From the NCBI GenBank assembly GCA_948665105.1, contig CAPNGW010000012.1, positions 1-22,370 on the forward strand: DNA of 22,370 nucleotides. Direction: 5' to 3'. Below are positions 1 through 7,927 of the stretch, one piece after another. The translations under genes were made by a program, and so were the position numbers. How positions within the stretch are numbered: position 1 is the first letter of the stretch; each line of letters opens with the position of its first letter. This DNA comes from an uncultured Lachnospiraceae bacterium. Lineage in GTDB: Bacteria; Bacillota; Clostridia; Lachnospirales; Lachnospiraceae. The notes beneath the pieces are model-generated. The model worked only from the letters and a program-made list of their open reading frames with translations. It made no database searches and was not told the DNA's origin.

Positions 1-35
1 ATTTTACCAGAAAAAAGGGATTGTTCATAATTTAT

Positions 36-122
36 TTACTCATACGTTTGTCGTGCGGTATTGTCCCATTTAGCACCGCCATCAAAAAATGTTACACAGG
101 CATGTGGCATTTCTCTATCCAT
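36..122 (-). other. possible 28-aa ORF, unrecognised
   Basis: A short minus-strand reading frame starts at an ATG preceded by a GGAGAAG ribosome binding site and lies about 20 nt downstream of a plausible extended -10 promoter. The peptide begins MDREMPHACVTFF and matches no family I recognise. It could be a real small protein, the degraded start of a longer gene, or chance. The only support is the promoter plus ribosome site. An 84-codon frame on the opposite strand over the same DNA has no convincing ribosome site and I do not call it. Confidence 0.2.
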
Positions 123-146
123 TTCTTCTCCAAATTTACTACGCCG

Positions 147-175
147 ATTATAGCATATCGTCACACAATTTTCCA
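147..175 (-). promoter_or_regulatory. possible extended -10 promoter
   Basis: On the minus strand TGCTATAAT (extended -10, with TATAAT at 152-147) lies 17 nt downstream of TGGAAA (175-170). It would start transcription near 140, just before the small ORF at 122-36. The -10 is excellent and the -35 is weak. Confidence 0.35.
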
Positions 176-287
176 CAGAAATAAAGGTGCAGCCACCACG
201 CCCCACGCTCCTGTCTCTACGGTGCTAACTCTTTTTTCAGCATCTTTGATAAGCTTTTATTGCTGTATTATCTGATATGCGTTAAAA

Positions 288-293
288 TATAAT
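288..293 (+). promoter_or_regulatory. -10 box of the GNAT gene
   Basis: A perfect TATAAT sits 36 nt upstream of the acetyltransferase start. No good -35 is visible at the right distance, so the promoter call rests on the -10 alone. Confidence 0.4.
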
Positions 294-328
294 AAATAGA
301 ACAGACGGATTTATTGGAAGGAGACTAC

Positions 329-907
329 ATGAACATAAATGTCAGACAAGCCAGAGAAAATGACAGGAATCATATTGCTTTGTGTATCGCAGAAGGGTTT
401 AAAAAAGATTGTGACGTGTTATGCAAAGATACGCATAAAGTAAGTGCGGCTATCAGTACAGGCATACAAATTTCAAAGTTTTATGTAGCAGAATTTGAAA
501 ATAAAGTGATTGGAGTGTTGGCGATTTCTGATTGCAAGGGCAGAGCAGCCACAACGGATATTGCTTCTTACAAAAAGAACTTTGGATTTATCAAAGGTAT
601 TATTGCATATTTAGTGCTGAAGGAAGAATTTGAAGCGCCATTGGACTATCCGCCAACCACTGGCTATATCGAATTTGTCGCTGTGCGTAATGCATATCAA
701 AGGAAGGGAATTGCTTCCACTTTGCTGAAAGAAAGCATTTCCCAGAGCTCCTACAAGGATTATGTGCTTGAGGTCACAGACATCAATACTGCCGCTATCC
801 GCTGTTATTCTGCATTAGGCTTTGAGGAATTTAAGAGAATAGAAGAAAAGCGCAGTAAGCAGAAGGGGTTTTCAGCAAGAATATATATGAAATATCAAAA
901 GAAATGA
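329..907 (+). CDS. GNAT family N-acetyltransferase
   Basis: This 192-residue protein is a GCN5-related acetyltransferase, which moves the acetyl group of acetyl-CoA to an amine on a small molecule or protein. The acyl-CoA loop (motif A) reads VAVRNAYQRKGIASTLL. It is followed by the usual strand and C-terminal segment (AAIRCYSALGFEEF) of the fold. I chose ATG 329 over the in-frame TTG at 314 because GGAAGGAG (316-323) sits correctly before 329 and lies inside the longer version. The substrate cannot be read from the sequence. The gene stands alone on the plus strand and converges with the hydrolase gene downstream. The family is confident; the role is unknown. Confidence 0.85.
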   Translation: MNINVRQARENDRNHIALCIAEGFKKDCDVLCKDTHKVSAAISTGIQISKFYVAEFENKVIGVLAISDCKGRAATTDIASYKKNFGFIKGIIAYLVLKEEFEAPLDYPPTTGYIEFVAVRNAYQRKGIASTLLKESISQSSYKDYVLEVTDINTAAIRCYSALGFEEFKRIEEKRSKQKGFSARIYMKYQKK

Positions 908-953
908 TTCACATAAGGAAGTATGCTCCAGCCCACAGCTCATAATAGAATTG

Positions 954-979
954 GGGTAAAAGCATGATATCTTTTACCC
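954..979. terminator. hairpin between convergent genes
   Basis: GGGTAAAAG (954-962) and CTTTTACCC (971-979) form a perfect 9-bp stem with an 8-nt loop in the gap between two convergent genes, overlapping the last codons of the hydrolase. There is no U-run on either side, so it is a hairpin of terminator position rather than a textbook intrinsic terminator. Confidence 0.4.
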
Positions 980-1768
980 ACAGCTTGCACTTGTCCAAAA
1001 TTCCTCCATAACTGCATGAAACTTATTGGGTGTATCCATGTTCACACAATGTCCTGCATTTTCAAAAATAACGACTCTGCATTCCGGCTCGTTTTTCTTC
1101 CACATTTCTACCGCTGATAACTCCATGGGAATATCGAACTGGCCACAGCCAATTAGCAATGGGTATTTCCTCAGCATCGTCTGCCTGGCATTTACCATAC
1201 TGTTCAAAGAGGCTAAGTACATAAATGATTTTTTCGGAAATTGAATATTCATCTCGTAGAAATCTTCTTGTGCCTGGGAAGTATAAGCTGATATTTTTTT
1301 GTTGGATTTTGCAAACCATTTGACAGAAAAAATAGCTTTAAACATCATAAGCAGTTGTGATGCACCATTTTCCTTCTGCATTTTGGTATCAAAATTGTTT
1401 ATATCATAGCCGCCGAAGCAAGCAAGTGATTGTACTGCTTCTGGGTACTGATTAGCAAAGTCTTGCGCTAATACGGCCCCCAATGAAATCCCGACAATAT
1501 GTACCTTCTCAATTTTTTCTGTTTTTAAGATTTCGTTTATCCACGCCGACATCTTATCTATGCTGTCGCCTTTTCGTGTTTTCGTTGATTTTCCATGACC
1601 AATAATATCAAGGGTAAGAATATTATACTTATCTTTGAAATAGTCAATTTGTGTTTGAAACATATTGTGATTTACAAAAGCAGCGTGCAAAAGAAGCACC
1701 CACTCTGGATTATCCTGCCCACTGATGTAATATACAATAGGTGAATTGTTTAATTGATATTGTTTCAT
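974..1768 (-). CDS. alpha/beta hydrolase
   Basis: A 264-residue serine hydrolase of the alpha/beta fold, with no signal peptide, so cytoplasmic. The nucleophile elbow is GISLG (Ser95), the oxyanion region is LLLHAAF (about residues 26-31), and the likely acid and base are Asp212 (GQFDIPM) and His240 (AGHCVN). This completes a Ser-Asp-His triad of the esterase, lipase or lactonase type. Its start codon overlaps the stop of the upstream PadR-type regulator gene by 4 nt (ATGA), so translation is probably coupled and the regulator probably controls this enzyme. The substrate is unknown. The fold and triad are clear. Confidence 0.87.
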   Translation of the reverse strand: MKQYQLNNSPIVYYISGQDNPEWVLLLHAAFVNHNMFQTQIDYFKDKYNILTLDIIGHGKSTKTRKGDSIDKMSAWINEILKTEKIEKVHIVGISLGAVLAQDFANQYPEAVQSLACFGGYDINNFDTKMQKENGASQLLMMFKAIFSVKWFAKSNKKISAYTSQAQEDFYEMNIQFPKKSFMYLASLNSMVNARQTMLRKYPLLIGCGQFDIPMELSAVEMWKKNEPECRVVIFENAGHCVNMDTPNKFHAVMEEFWTSASCG

Positions 1769-2304
1769 ATTTCACCGTTTTTCATCCTTCCTAATAGATT
1801 TTCAAACCAGTCAATATTAAATTTGATTAAGTCTCTGCCATAAAGGGCTGATGCAAGCTGATAGTTGAGTATATCTTTATGTTCTTCAGAAACGTTAATA
1901 TTCTTTGCTTCTTGGCATATCATTTCCAACGCATGATACTGCTCATTCAAAAATAATAAATGCTTTTGTATGTTTTCTTCCCGATTCTTCCTGTCTGAAA
2001 ATCCCATAAAATAAACCTTCGCCAGCTCTGGACTTTTGGGACTTTGTTCTTGTATCGGAGCGTTTATCCACTCAAAAAAATGCTGCTTTCCACTTTCCGT
2101 TATGCAATAGACTTTTTTATATTTCCCCTTATCAACTATTTCTTTATAATTGATATATCCGTAATTCAATAGCTTTTTCACAGCCGCTTGTATGCTTCCC
2201 ATACTGCTGCTATACATTAAATTTATTCCTTTGTTCATTCTCTCCCGCAGTTGATATATCGTTCGATTGCATATAAGCAAAAGGCCGAGAATAATGTTGT
2301 CCAA
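1765..2304 (-). CDS. PadR family transcriptional regulator
   Basis: A 179-residue regulator with an N-terminal winged helix (ILGLLLICNRTIYQLRERM, then SMGSIQAAVKKLLNYGYI) and a helical C-terminal part like the PadR Vir_act_alpha_C dimerisation region. The start is TTG 2304, placed by GGAGGG about 7 nt upstream. PadR proteins are usually repressors released by small phenolic or other hydrophobic ligands. Here the gene is co-transcribed with an alpha/beta hydrolase through an ATGA overlap, and palindromes overlap its own promoter, so autoregulation of the pair is likely. The ligand is unknown. Confidence 0.85.
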   Translation of the reverse strand: MDNIILGLLLICNRTIYQLRERMNKGINLMYSSSMGSIQAAVKKLLNYGYINYKEIVDKGKYKKVYCITESGKQHFFEWINAPIQEQSPKSPELAKVYFMGFSDRKNREENIQKHLLFLNEQYHALEMICQEAKNINVSEEHKDILNYQLASALYGRDLIKFNIDWFENLLGRMKNGEI

Positions 2305-2322
2305 TTTTGTCCCTCCGATTTG

Positions 2323-2371
2323 TTACTATTAGTAATATTACTATTGTAATCGCCTTGCCCTCTTTTGTCAA
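2323..2371 (-). promoter_or_regulatory. padR-hydrolase promoter with palindromic operators
   Basis: The minus strand has TTGACA (2371-2366), a 17-nt spacer and TACAAT (2348-2343). Three nested palindromes cover the -10 and start site: TAGTAATATTACTA (2330-2343, perfect), TTACTATTAGTAA (2323-2335, perfect around one central base) and the weaker TTACTATTGTAA (2338-2349). This is what an autoregulated operator for the PadR protein would look like. Binding itself is inference. Confidence 0.7.
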
Positions 2372-2404
2372 TCCCTCTGGGAGAAGGTTTACAAATATTT
2401 TGTT

Positions 2405-3439
2405 CTATGGCTGCTTCACTAACCTCTGCCATCTTTCGTCATTTTTCAAAAATCCAAAGCTTTCTTCATCCCGAAAGCACTTCAACAGATTTTCTCTCAT
2501 CTCCGCCATAAACTCCTCTCTTATTTCCTTAAAGTCCATGTGTTCATAGAGCGGCGCTTTTCTGAAATCTCCAAATTGTTCCAGGCTGGAAAGCATTCCT
2601 TCCATCGCAGCTACTACGGAATCGGCATCCTTTTCCAGGGTCGCAAGGTCCAGTCCGCTTGAAATCTCGTAATATTTTCCCATTTCAAAGCATCTGGCCA
2701 GTTCCTTTTGCTTGTCTACAAGTCTGTGCGCTCTCTTTCTATCATTATCCTGTAATGCAAGCTTATACATTCCATGCAGCTCCATACTGGCTCTCTGGTA
2801 ATCCGAGAACAAAAGCTCTTCATACGCTTTATATGCTTCCTTTACCCGCCCTGTTTCGGCGTAAATTTGAGCTTGTTTTCTTTTTCTTTCCGGATTTTGT
2901 ATAGAAAAATATTCCAAATACTTTTCTGCTTTATCATACTGCTTTTTTCTCATATAAAATCCCACCAAGGAATCGGCTGCTCTGATGCGTATGGATTCAT
3001 CATCACTATCCAACACACGAACATACAAAGAGCAAAAATATTCGTCATATTCTTCTTTTGAAATATCCTGCACCATACGCTGTGCATCAAAAACAATCGC
3101 AATATCCAGGATTAACTCATCACAATTCGGATATTGTTCCAGCTTTTTCCTGGCCCACAAAAAAGCCTCATCATATGATTCTTCTTTTAATTTCAAATCC
3201 GCTTCGAGAACAATCCCGTTAATCTCCTCCGTTGTTAAATCTTCACGAAATGACAGCAATGTGTCCAATGAAATATCCAATAATCTGGCAATGGGCGCCA
3301 AAAGCGTAATATCCGGATATGAATTCTCATTTTCCCACTTATTTACCGCCGGAGCAGTTACCCCAAGCCGTCCCGCCATCTCTTCCTGTGTCAGATTTCT
3401 GATTTTTCTGTATTTTCTAATCACTTTTCCCAATGTCAT
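2405..3439 (-). CDS. HTH (XRE/Cro type) regulator with TPR-like C-terminal domain
   Basis: A 344-residue protein with an N-terminal Cro/C1-type helix-turn-helix (LTQEEMAGRLGVTAPAVNKW, about residues 15-35) followed by a long helical region. That region has TPR-like pairs such as YDKAEKYLEYFSIQNPERK and VKEAYKAYEELLF, ending in a Trp-rich tail. Proteins of this build in Firmicutes sense a signal through the repeat domain. ATG 3439 was chosen because GGAGATG lies 5-8 nt upstream; an in-frame extension to 3499 runs over that ribosome site and the promoter. It sits between the acyltransferase and the PadR pair with its own promoter, so its targets are not evident. Confidence 0.82.
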   Translation of the reverse strand: MTLGKVIRKYRKIRNLTQEEMAGRLGVTAPAVNKWENENSYPDITLLAPIARLLDISLDTLLSFREDLTTEEINGIVLEADLKLKEESYDEAFLWARKKLEQYPNCDELILDIAIVFDAQRMVQDISKEEYDEYFCSLYVRVLDSDDESIRIRAADSLVGFYMRKKQYDKAEKYLEYFSIQNPERKRKQAQIYAETGRVKEAYKAYEELLFSDYQRASMELHGMYKLALQDNDRKRAHRLVDKQKELARCFEMGKYYEISSGLDLATLEKDADSVVAAMEGMLSSLEQFGDFRKAPLYEHMDFKEIREEFMAEMRENLLKCFRDEESFGFLKNDERWQRLVKQP

Positions 3440-3485
3440 ATGAGCATCTCCTTGCGTTATTTTTGCATTGGCCTTTGCTAATATA

Positions 3486-3526
3486 ATCATATCAAACAAA
3501 TACAGAGCCTACAACTGAAGCTCTGT
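3486..3526 (-). promoter_or_regulatory. promoter of the HTH-TPR gene with inverted repeat
   Basis: TTGTAG (3514-3509), a 17-nt spacer and TATGAT (3491-3486) on the minus strand precede the HTH-TPR gene. An inverted repeat ACAGAGC (3502-3508)/GCTCTGT (3520-3526) straddles the -35. It may be an operator, or the terminator stem of the upstream acyltransferase gene, since the minus strand continues ATTTGTTT. Confidence 0.45.
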
Positions 3527-3592
3527 TAAATAAATTTCAAAAAAATTAACTGTTATTCATATCCTGATGGGAACCTCTTACACTAAAGCAAT

Positions 3593-4666
3593 TTATTTTA
3601 TTCCAATGATTTTTCTGACAATGGGAACCAATTTTATTAAGTGATAAGCCAGCACTGTCAGCAGAAAGCTGCCAATGCAGATACAAAACACCTGCACCAA
3701 TAAAACATCACTTATCTGCACAACATAAAATGCGAGTGCCACCAATATGGACTGGTGCAAAATATAAATTGGATACGACGCATGATTCAAATATTCGGTA
3801 AGGCCTGTTCTCTTATTTAAAAACCTTTTAGCCATAATAAGTAAGACCAAAATTGAAATCCAACCAATAAAATTTATCCACAAATCACCATAATAAGAAA
3901 AGCAATAATACAATGCCACCGACATAATTGTTCCGATTACGCATAATGTCGCTAACCATTTTATATTTCTTTCAAGCTTTTCTATCAACAAATCATTGCT
4001 CAACACATAGTATCCTATCAAATATAAAGCTAAGTTTTTCCCCAGGCTGAATCCACCGAAATTACCAAGATAATACATGAACCATATGGGAATAAATAAA
4101 AGCAGCATTCCAAATACTGGCATTTTTTCTACGCTGACTGTCAACTTCTCATATGGAATGATACGAAACAAAAGCAAAGTAACCATTGAGATTATAAACA
4201 AAAATAGAATAAACCACAGATGCCCTGGAGTAAATGCCCCATCATAGCCACTAAAGTCTGTAAGATGTGTAAAAAAATATTTCCAATTATCCCAAAGGCT
4301 TCTTTCATAATTATAGAAGAATCTTCTTGCATACAATGTTTGGAATGGTATAAGAAATATCATTCCACTAAGAAACGGAATTAGCAATTTACTAACCCGC
4401 CCAATCACAAATTCTTTATTTGTCCTTTTTTCCAATGCATATCGTGCACTGATTCCTGCCAGGGCAAAAAGTATCGGCATAAACCACGGATTTACTAATA
4501 CAATCAATGTACTTAATATTTTGTTTTCTCCCTGCCAAATATAGAAACGAGAGCCAAAATTATTCCAAATCATAAATGTATGTACCGGAAATAACAGCAG
4601 AATCGTTAAATTCCGCAGGTTATCAATATAATGTTTTCGTATTTCTTTTTCCTGTTCTTTTGTCAT
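3593..4666 (-). CDS. membrane acyltransferase, acyltransferase-3 family
   Basis: A 357-residue polytopic membrane protein with roughly ten hydrophobic segments. The start resembles the acyltransferase-3 family: a short cytoplasmic lead, then RNLTILLLFPVHTFMIW with the conserved His in the first membrane helix. Later FTPGHLWFILFLF and LNHASYPIYILHQSILV are also typical. Members transfer acetyl or other acyl groups to exported or surface carbohydrates, or to antibiotics. ATG 4666 has GGAGG 8 nt upstream. No glycan genes are adjacent, so the acceptor is unknown. Family assignment is firm. Confidence 0.85.
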   Translation of the reverse strand: MTKEQEKEIRKHYIDNLRNLTILLLFPVHTFMIWNNFGSRFYIWQGENKILSTLIVLVNPWFMPILFALAGISARYALEKRTNKEFVIGRVSKLLIPFLSGMIFLIPFQTLYARRFFYNYERSLWDNWKYFFTHLTDFSGYDGAFTPGHLWFILFLFIISMVTLLLFRIIPYEKLTVSVEKMPVFGMLLLFIPIWFMYYLGNFGGFSLGKNLALYLIGYYVLSNDLLIEKLERNIKWLATLCVIGTIMSVALYYCFSYYGDLWINFIGWISILVLLIMAKRFLNKRTGLTEYLNHASYPIYILHQSILVALAFYVVQISDVLLVQVFCICIGSFLLTVLAYHLIKLVPIVRKIIGIK

Positions 4667-4739
4667 GTATCAACCTCCGCTATACTTAGCCTCACTTAAT
4701 CTCCTCTTTAACAGTAAACATCCCAGCACAAACTTTCGT

Positions 4740-5342
4740 TTAACGTATTGCCTCTTTCATCCAGACATCTAGAAAAGCAAGCTGTTCCTCTGTATGAAAC
4801 CAATGCTCCCCATTTTCCATTACAGTAAGATGAGCATTATGACTACTGATAAATTCATTTATTGTTTGGCGGGCTACCAGGTTATCATTTTCTGCATATA
4901 AAATTTCTGTGGGAACATTCCATGTTATGGGATTTTCCCTGACAAAACATAAATATTTCCATGATAATGTCTCCCCAAAGTCTGTAGGAATTTCTCCTTT
5001 CTCACACAAATCTTTTTCCGATACATTTGCCAGGCTCATCATATCCAGGATAAGACGTTCCATATCAAGCACAGGTGATATAAATAAAGCCTTTTCAATA
5101 TCACAAGTCTGTAATGTGTGCATTGCAAAATAAGCCCCTATACTGTTTGCAATCACATAAATATAATCGTAGCTTTCACGCGCTTTATCATAGGCTGATT
5201 GAATTTGATTTTGAACAATCCACGGAAGATAATCATTGTAATCAATCCCGACAATATCAAAACCAATACAATTTTTCTTGTACTGTTCAGCTTCTAAATA
5301 ACTTCCACCTTTTCCATGAATATATAAAATTACTCTTTTCAA
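4740..5342 (-). CDS. small alpha/beta hydrolase
   Basis: A 200-residue cytoplasmic alpha/beta hydrolase. Visible parts are the oxyanion segment YIHGKGGS (residues 7-14), nucleophile ANSIGA (Ser67), acid AENDNLV (Asp153) and base GEHWFH (His180). The elbow reads N-x-S-x-G rather than the common G-x-S-x-G, which also occurs in small esterases of the RBBP9/YdeN kind. The start is TTG 5342 with AGAGGTGA upstream. It begins 24 nt after the stop of the metallo-beta-lactamase-fold gene on the same strand, so the two are probably one operon. The substrate is unknown. Confidence 0.83.
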   Translation of the reverse strand: MKRVILYIHGKGGSYLEAEQYKKNCIGFDIVGIDYNDYLPWIVQNQIQSAYDKARESYDYIYVIANSIGAYFAMHTLQTCDIEKALFISPVLDMERLILDMMSLANVSEKDLCEKGEIPTDFGETLSWKYLCFVRENPITWNVPTEILYAENDNLVARQTINEFISSHNAHLTVMENGEHWFHTEEQLAFLDVWMKEAIR

Positions 5343-5366
5343 AATATCACCTCTTCGGCTTCCGGT

Positions 5367-6128
5367 TTAGAACCAGACTCCCCAATCCCCATAATGAAAT
5401 GTTCCACTGCCATGGTGAAGCTTTCCGTCCGCCTTAAGATTCTTAAATGCTTCCCGCATACGAATTAAAATTTCCGGCTGTATATCCAATGAATGGTGTG
5501 CCGGAAACACTTTCTTCACAGGCAATTCCGCAACTTTTTCCAAGGAATCAAGGTATGCCGCCGGGTCGGTAGACGGATAATAAGCAAACAAAATATCCTT
5601 ATAAACCAAATCGCCCGTAAATAAATAGCCCCTGCTTTTTTCCCAGAAACACAAATGCCCCGGAGAATGTCCGGGGGTATGCAGCACCTCAATTTTCCGG
5701 CCACCAATATCAATGATATCATGGTCAGCCAACACCTTTGTTGGCATACCCTGAAAAAGCTCATAATCGTTCACGTGAAAGCCATCAGGTAAATCACAGC
5801 GGTCTGCAACCATCTCTTTAATCGTTTCGATTGATAAAGGGAATTTTCCATTTAGCCACTCCAATTCCTCAGAGTGGGCATAAAACTCTGAAAAATACTT
5901 ATGTCCCCCAATATGATCCCAGTGAATATGCGTAGCTACTGGCGTAATGAGTTTATCGGTAAGTTTCAACACTTCCTCATATATATTTGAAATACCAAGC
6001 CCTGTGTCAATAAGCAGGCTTCGGGTATTTCCATTCAACAGATAGCAATGGGTTTCCTCCCAATGCCGATATTCGCTGATAATATATGTATTTTCGTCAA
6101 TTTCATTAACTGTAAACCAGTTACCCAT
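5367..6128 (-). CDS. metallo-beta-lactamase-fold hydrolase
   Basis: A 253-residue MBL-fold enzyme. The metal motif THIHWDHIGGH (residues 66-76) supplies His67, His69, Asp71 and His72. HTPGHSPGH, FTGDLVY and PAHHS supply the remaining ligands expected of a binuclear zinc or iron site. There is no signal peptide, so it is an intracellular hydrolase of the glyoxalase II/lactonase-like group rather than a secreted beta-lactamase. ATG 6128 is preceded by AGGAG. It is probably co-transcribed with the small alpha/beta hydrolase just downstream, which would make a two-enzyme ester or lactone-cleaving module. That pairing is inference. Confidence 0.87.
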   Translation of the reverse strand: MGNWFTVNEIDENTYIISEYRHWEETHCYLLNGNTRSLLIDTGLGISNIYEEVLKLTDKLITPVATHIHWDHIGGHKYFSEFYAHSEELEWLNGKFPLSIETIKEMVADRCDLPDGFHVNDYELFQGMPTKVLADHDIIDIGGRKIEVLHTPGHSPGHLCFWEKSRGYLFTGDLVYKDILFAYYPSTDPAAYLDSLEKVAELPVKKVFPAHHSLDIQPEILIRMREAFKNLKADGKLHHGSGTFHYGDWGVWF

Positions 6129-6156
6129 TGCTCCACACTCCTGAACTGCAATTCAC

Positions 6157-6216
6157 TTATATTTTCTCTATTTCTGCCAAAGAATTTCGAATATCTTTAT
6201 AGACTAATGACCGCAT
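6157..6216 (-). other. possible small ORF or gene remnant (19 aa)
   Basis: After the stop of the MGMT-like gene at 6271 the same frame stays open to a TAA at 6157. It contains an ATG at 6216 with GGAGGG upstream, giving the peptide MRSLVYKDIRNSLAEIEKI. The amphipathic helix looks like the C-terminal tail of a regulator. It may be a remnant of a deleted gene or a chance frame. Confidence 0.2.
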
Positions 6217-6270
6217 TTTATCCTCACCCTCCAGTACTCTCAGTGGGCAAAAGGACACTGGGGATAGCTT

Positions 6271-6747
6271 TTATAGTGGAAACAGGACACTTTCAAAATC
6301 TTTCACATAGTATTTGATATTTTTCCTGCCCTTTTGAATAATGGTATGCCCTTCTTTTTCAAGCATTTCTTTCTGGGCTTCAATACCGCCTGGATATTTT
6401 GCATTTAATTCTCCATTGGCTTTCAGCGTTCTCCAATAAGGTGTTTTGTCATCTTTCCGCTGATAGCTGGCCCATGCAACAATGGAAACAAATATTCCTG
6501 CCGTAATGGGCTCTGTAAAATCCGCTCCGCTTGTGTTTGCAAAATAATCCCTGATTGTGCCAACCGTAAGTAATTTGCCAAAAGGTACAAGCCGCATCAC
6601 TCTGTCATAATCCATGGGCGGTGCAAAATACATCCTGCCTCCGCCGTACTTTTCTATGCTCTTTTCATCTGTAATGGTCTGGAATTTAGGCATGTCTTTA
6701 CTGTCCGCCAGCATAGCGTTAAAATCTTTTTTATCTTCATTTGCCAT
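6271..6747 (-). CDS. MGMT-like (alkyltransferase-like) DNA-binding protein without acceptor Cys
   Basis: A 158-residue protein of the Firmicutes branch of the O6-alkylguanine alkyltransferase family. The wing and helix region reads VPFGKLLTVGTIRDYFA, and the segment matching the active site reads TPYWRTLKANGELNAKYPGG. The acceptor motif PCHRV of true methyltransferases is replaced by PYWRT, so it cannot accept an alkyl group. As with ATL proteins it may recognise lesions or act as a DNA-binding factor. ATG 6747 is fixed by AGGAGGTG; a longer in-frame start at 6798 overlaps the promoter. Confidence 0.82.
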   Translation of the reverse strand: MANEDKKDFNAMLADSKDMPKFQTITDEKSIEKYGGGRMYFAPPMDYDRVMRLVPFGKLLTVGTIRDYFANTSGADFTEPITAGIFVSIVAWASYQRKDDKTPYWRTLKANGELNAKYPGGIEAQKEMLEKEGHTIIQKGRKNIKYYVKDFESVLFPL

Positions 6748-6769
6748 ATATGCGCACCTCCTGCATAAA

Positions 6770-6798
6770 ATCATAGCCTTAAAAACAATTCCATGCAA
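6770..6798 (-). promoter_or_regulatory. promoter of the MGMT-like gene
   Basis: TTGCAT (6798-6793), a 17-nt spacer and TATGAT (6775-6770) on the minus strand lie just upstream of the ribosome site of this gene. Confidence 0.55.
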
Positions 6799-6833
6799 TG
6801 AGACGATTTGAAAAAATTTCTATAATTTATTGT

Positions 6834-7388
6834 TCATTCCCTAAACAAAAGTTGCCTGACACTTTTTACATAATGTTCCGCAGCTTGTTCATCAAACGAA
6901 ATAACTCTCGACCACATCCGCAGACCTTGATAGTAATACAAAATCAAATCAGAAATCTGCTCCGTATCGACAGCTTTAAATTCTTTTGTTTCTATTCCAT
7001 AGTTAAGCAGATTTATCCATCGCTTTTTTGCCCTGTCATTGATGTTTGTGAAAAATTCCTCATTCCCAAGATTTGCATATTCATATATGGCAAGGCTCAA
7101 GGACAATTCTTTATCCATAATCTCATGCCTTATCGCCTCAAGCATATCCTCTAAAATCGTTTTTGCGCTTTCCTGTCTTTCTATACGGTCTGCTATCACA
7201 TATTCCTCCGATAAAATTTCAGAGAAAATCTGCTCTGTTCCCGAATAATAGCGGTAAAGCCCGCCCCTGCTTAGTCCTGTCCTTTCACAGATATCAGTCA
7301 TCGTTACCGCTTTAAAGCCTTTTTGGGCAAATAACAGATATGCCGCCTGGCGGATTTTCTCTTTTGTTTTTTCTCCCTTATTTCCCAT
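6834..7388 (-). CDS. TetR/AcrR family transcriptional regulator
   Basis: A 184-residue TetR-type repressor. The N-terminal helix-turn-helix runs from about residue 10 to 55, with AAYLLFAQKGFKAVTMTDIC followed by the recognition part GLSRGGLYRYYSG. The helical C-terminal ligand and dimer domain follows. ATG 7388 begins one base after the stop of the GNAT gene (TGATATG), so it is translated by reinitiation from the same mRNA. A start further upstream (to 7571) would merely run over the GNAT gene. Twin 12-bp palindromes at the shared promoter are the obvious binding sites, implying autorepression of the GNAT-tetR pair. The inducer is unknown. Confidence 0.87.
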   Translation of the reverse strand: MGNKGEKTKEKIRQAAYLLFAQKGFKAVTMTDICERTGLSRGGLYRYYSGTEQIFSEILSEEYVIADRIERQESAKTILEDMLEAIRHEIMDKELSLSLAIYEYANLGNEEFFTNINDRAKKRWINLLNYGIETKEFKAVDTEQISDLILYYYQGLRMWSRVISFDEQAAEHYVKSVRQLLFRE

Positions 7389-7389
7389 A

Positions 7390-7911
7390 TCAGTTATTGA
7401 CTTCCTCCCGCAAAATGGAATACATGCAATAGGAATGAATTTCCCCATTTTTAAATACCCCATTTCGCATAGTTCCCTCATATGTAAACCCTGCCTTTTC
7501 GAGAACACCTCTTGAGCCTGCATTGTCTGCAAACGGCTCGGCGAATATACGGACAATATCAAATATCCCAAACACTTCTTTACAAATCATCTGTACTGCC
7601 CTTGACATAATACCTTTACGCCAAAATTCTTCTGCCAGCCAATAGCCAAGCTCCGCGGACTTTTCATATACATCGTCTTTTACAGATATTCCAATACCGC
7701 CAACAGCTTGCCCATCCACCACAATGGCATAATTGATTTGTTTCCTTTCTGCATTGGTAATGCTGTCATTAATAAACCAAATCGCATCCTCTAAGGTGTA
7801 TGGATTGGGAAATGCGTTTCGCAAATTTCTTGCTATATTGGGGTTATTTGCAACTTGCGCTAAAGATTTTGCATCTTCTGTTTTCCATTCCCTTAACTTA
7901 AAATCTCCCAT
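7390..7911 (-). CDS. GNAT acetyltransferase, RimJ/RimL type
   Basis: A 173-residue acetyltransferase of the Acetyltransf_3 (RimJ/RimL-like) group. The acetyl-CoA loop is LAEEFWRKGIMSRAV and the C-terminal hallmark is NAGSRGVLEKAGFTYEGTMR. ATG 7911 has GGAG about 10 nt upstream. It is the first gene of a two-gene unit with a TetR repressor, so the acetylation is probably induced by a small molecule, as in detoxification or resistance modules. Neither the substrate nor any antibiotic specificity can be deduced. Confidence 0.87.
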   Translation of the reverse strand: MGDFKLREWKTEDAKSLAQVANNPNIARNLRNAFPNPYTLEDAIWFINDSITNAERKQINYAIVVDGQAVGGIGISVKDDVYEKSAELGYWLAEEFWRKGIMSRAVQMICKEVFGIFDIVRIFAEPFADNAGSRGVLEKAGFTYEGTMRNGVFKNGEIHSYCMYSILREEVNN

Positions 7912-7927
7912 TATTAATTTCTCCTAC

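Noticed and set aside
21..275. 84-codon plus-strand frame
   Set aside because: No good ribosome site, hydrophobic low-information composition, and a plausible promoter plus short ORF on the opposite strand.
3440..3499. N-terminal extension of the HTH-TPR protein
   Set aside because: It overlaps the ribosome site and promoter, and the HTH domain starts normally at 3439.
5367..6128. Antibiotic-degrading beta-lactamase
   Set aside because: The MBL fold is clear but there is no signal peptide and the layout is that of general MBL hydrolases.
7388..7571. Longer tetR version starting inside the GNAT gene
   Set aside because: It would overlap the GNAT coding region by 180 bases; the ATG at 7388 begins at the start of a normal TetR N-terminus right after the GNAT stop.
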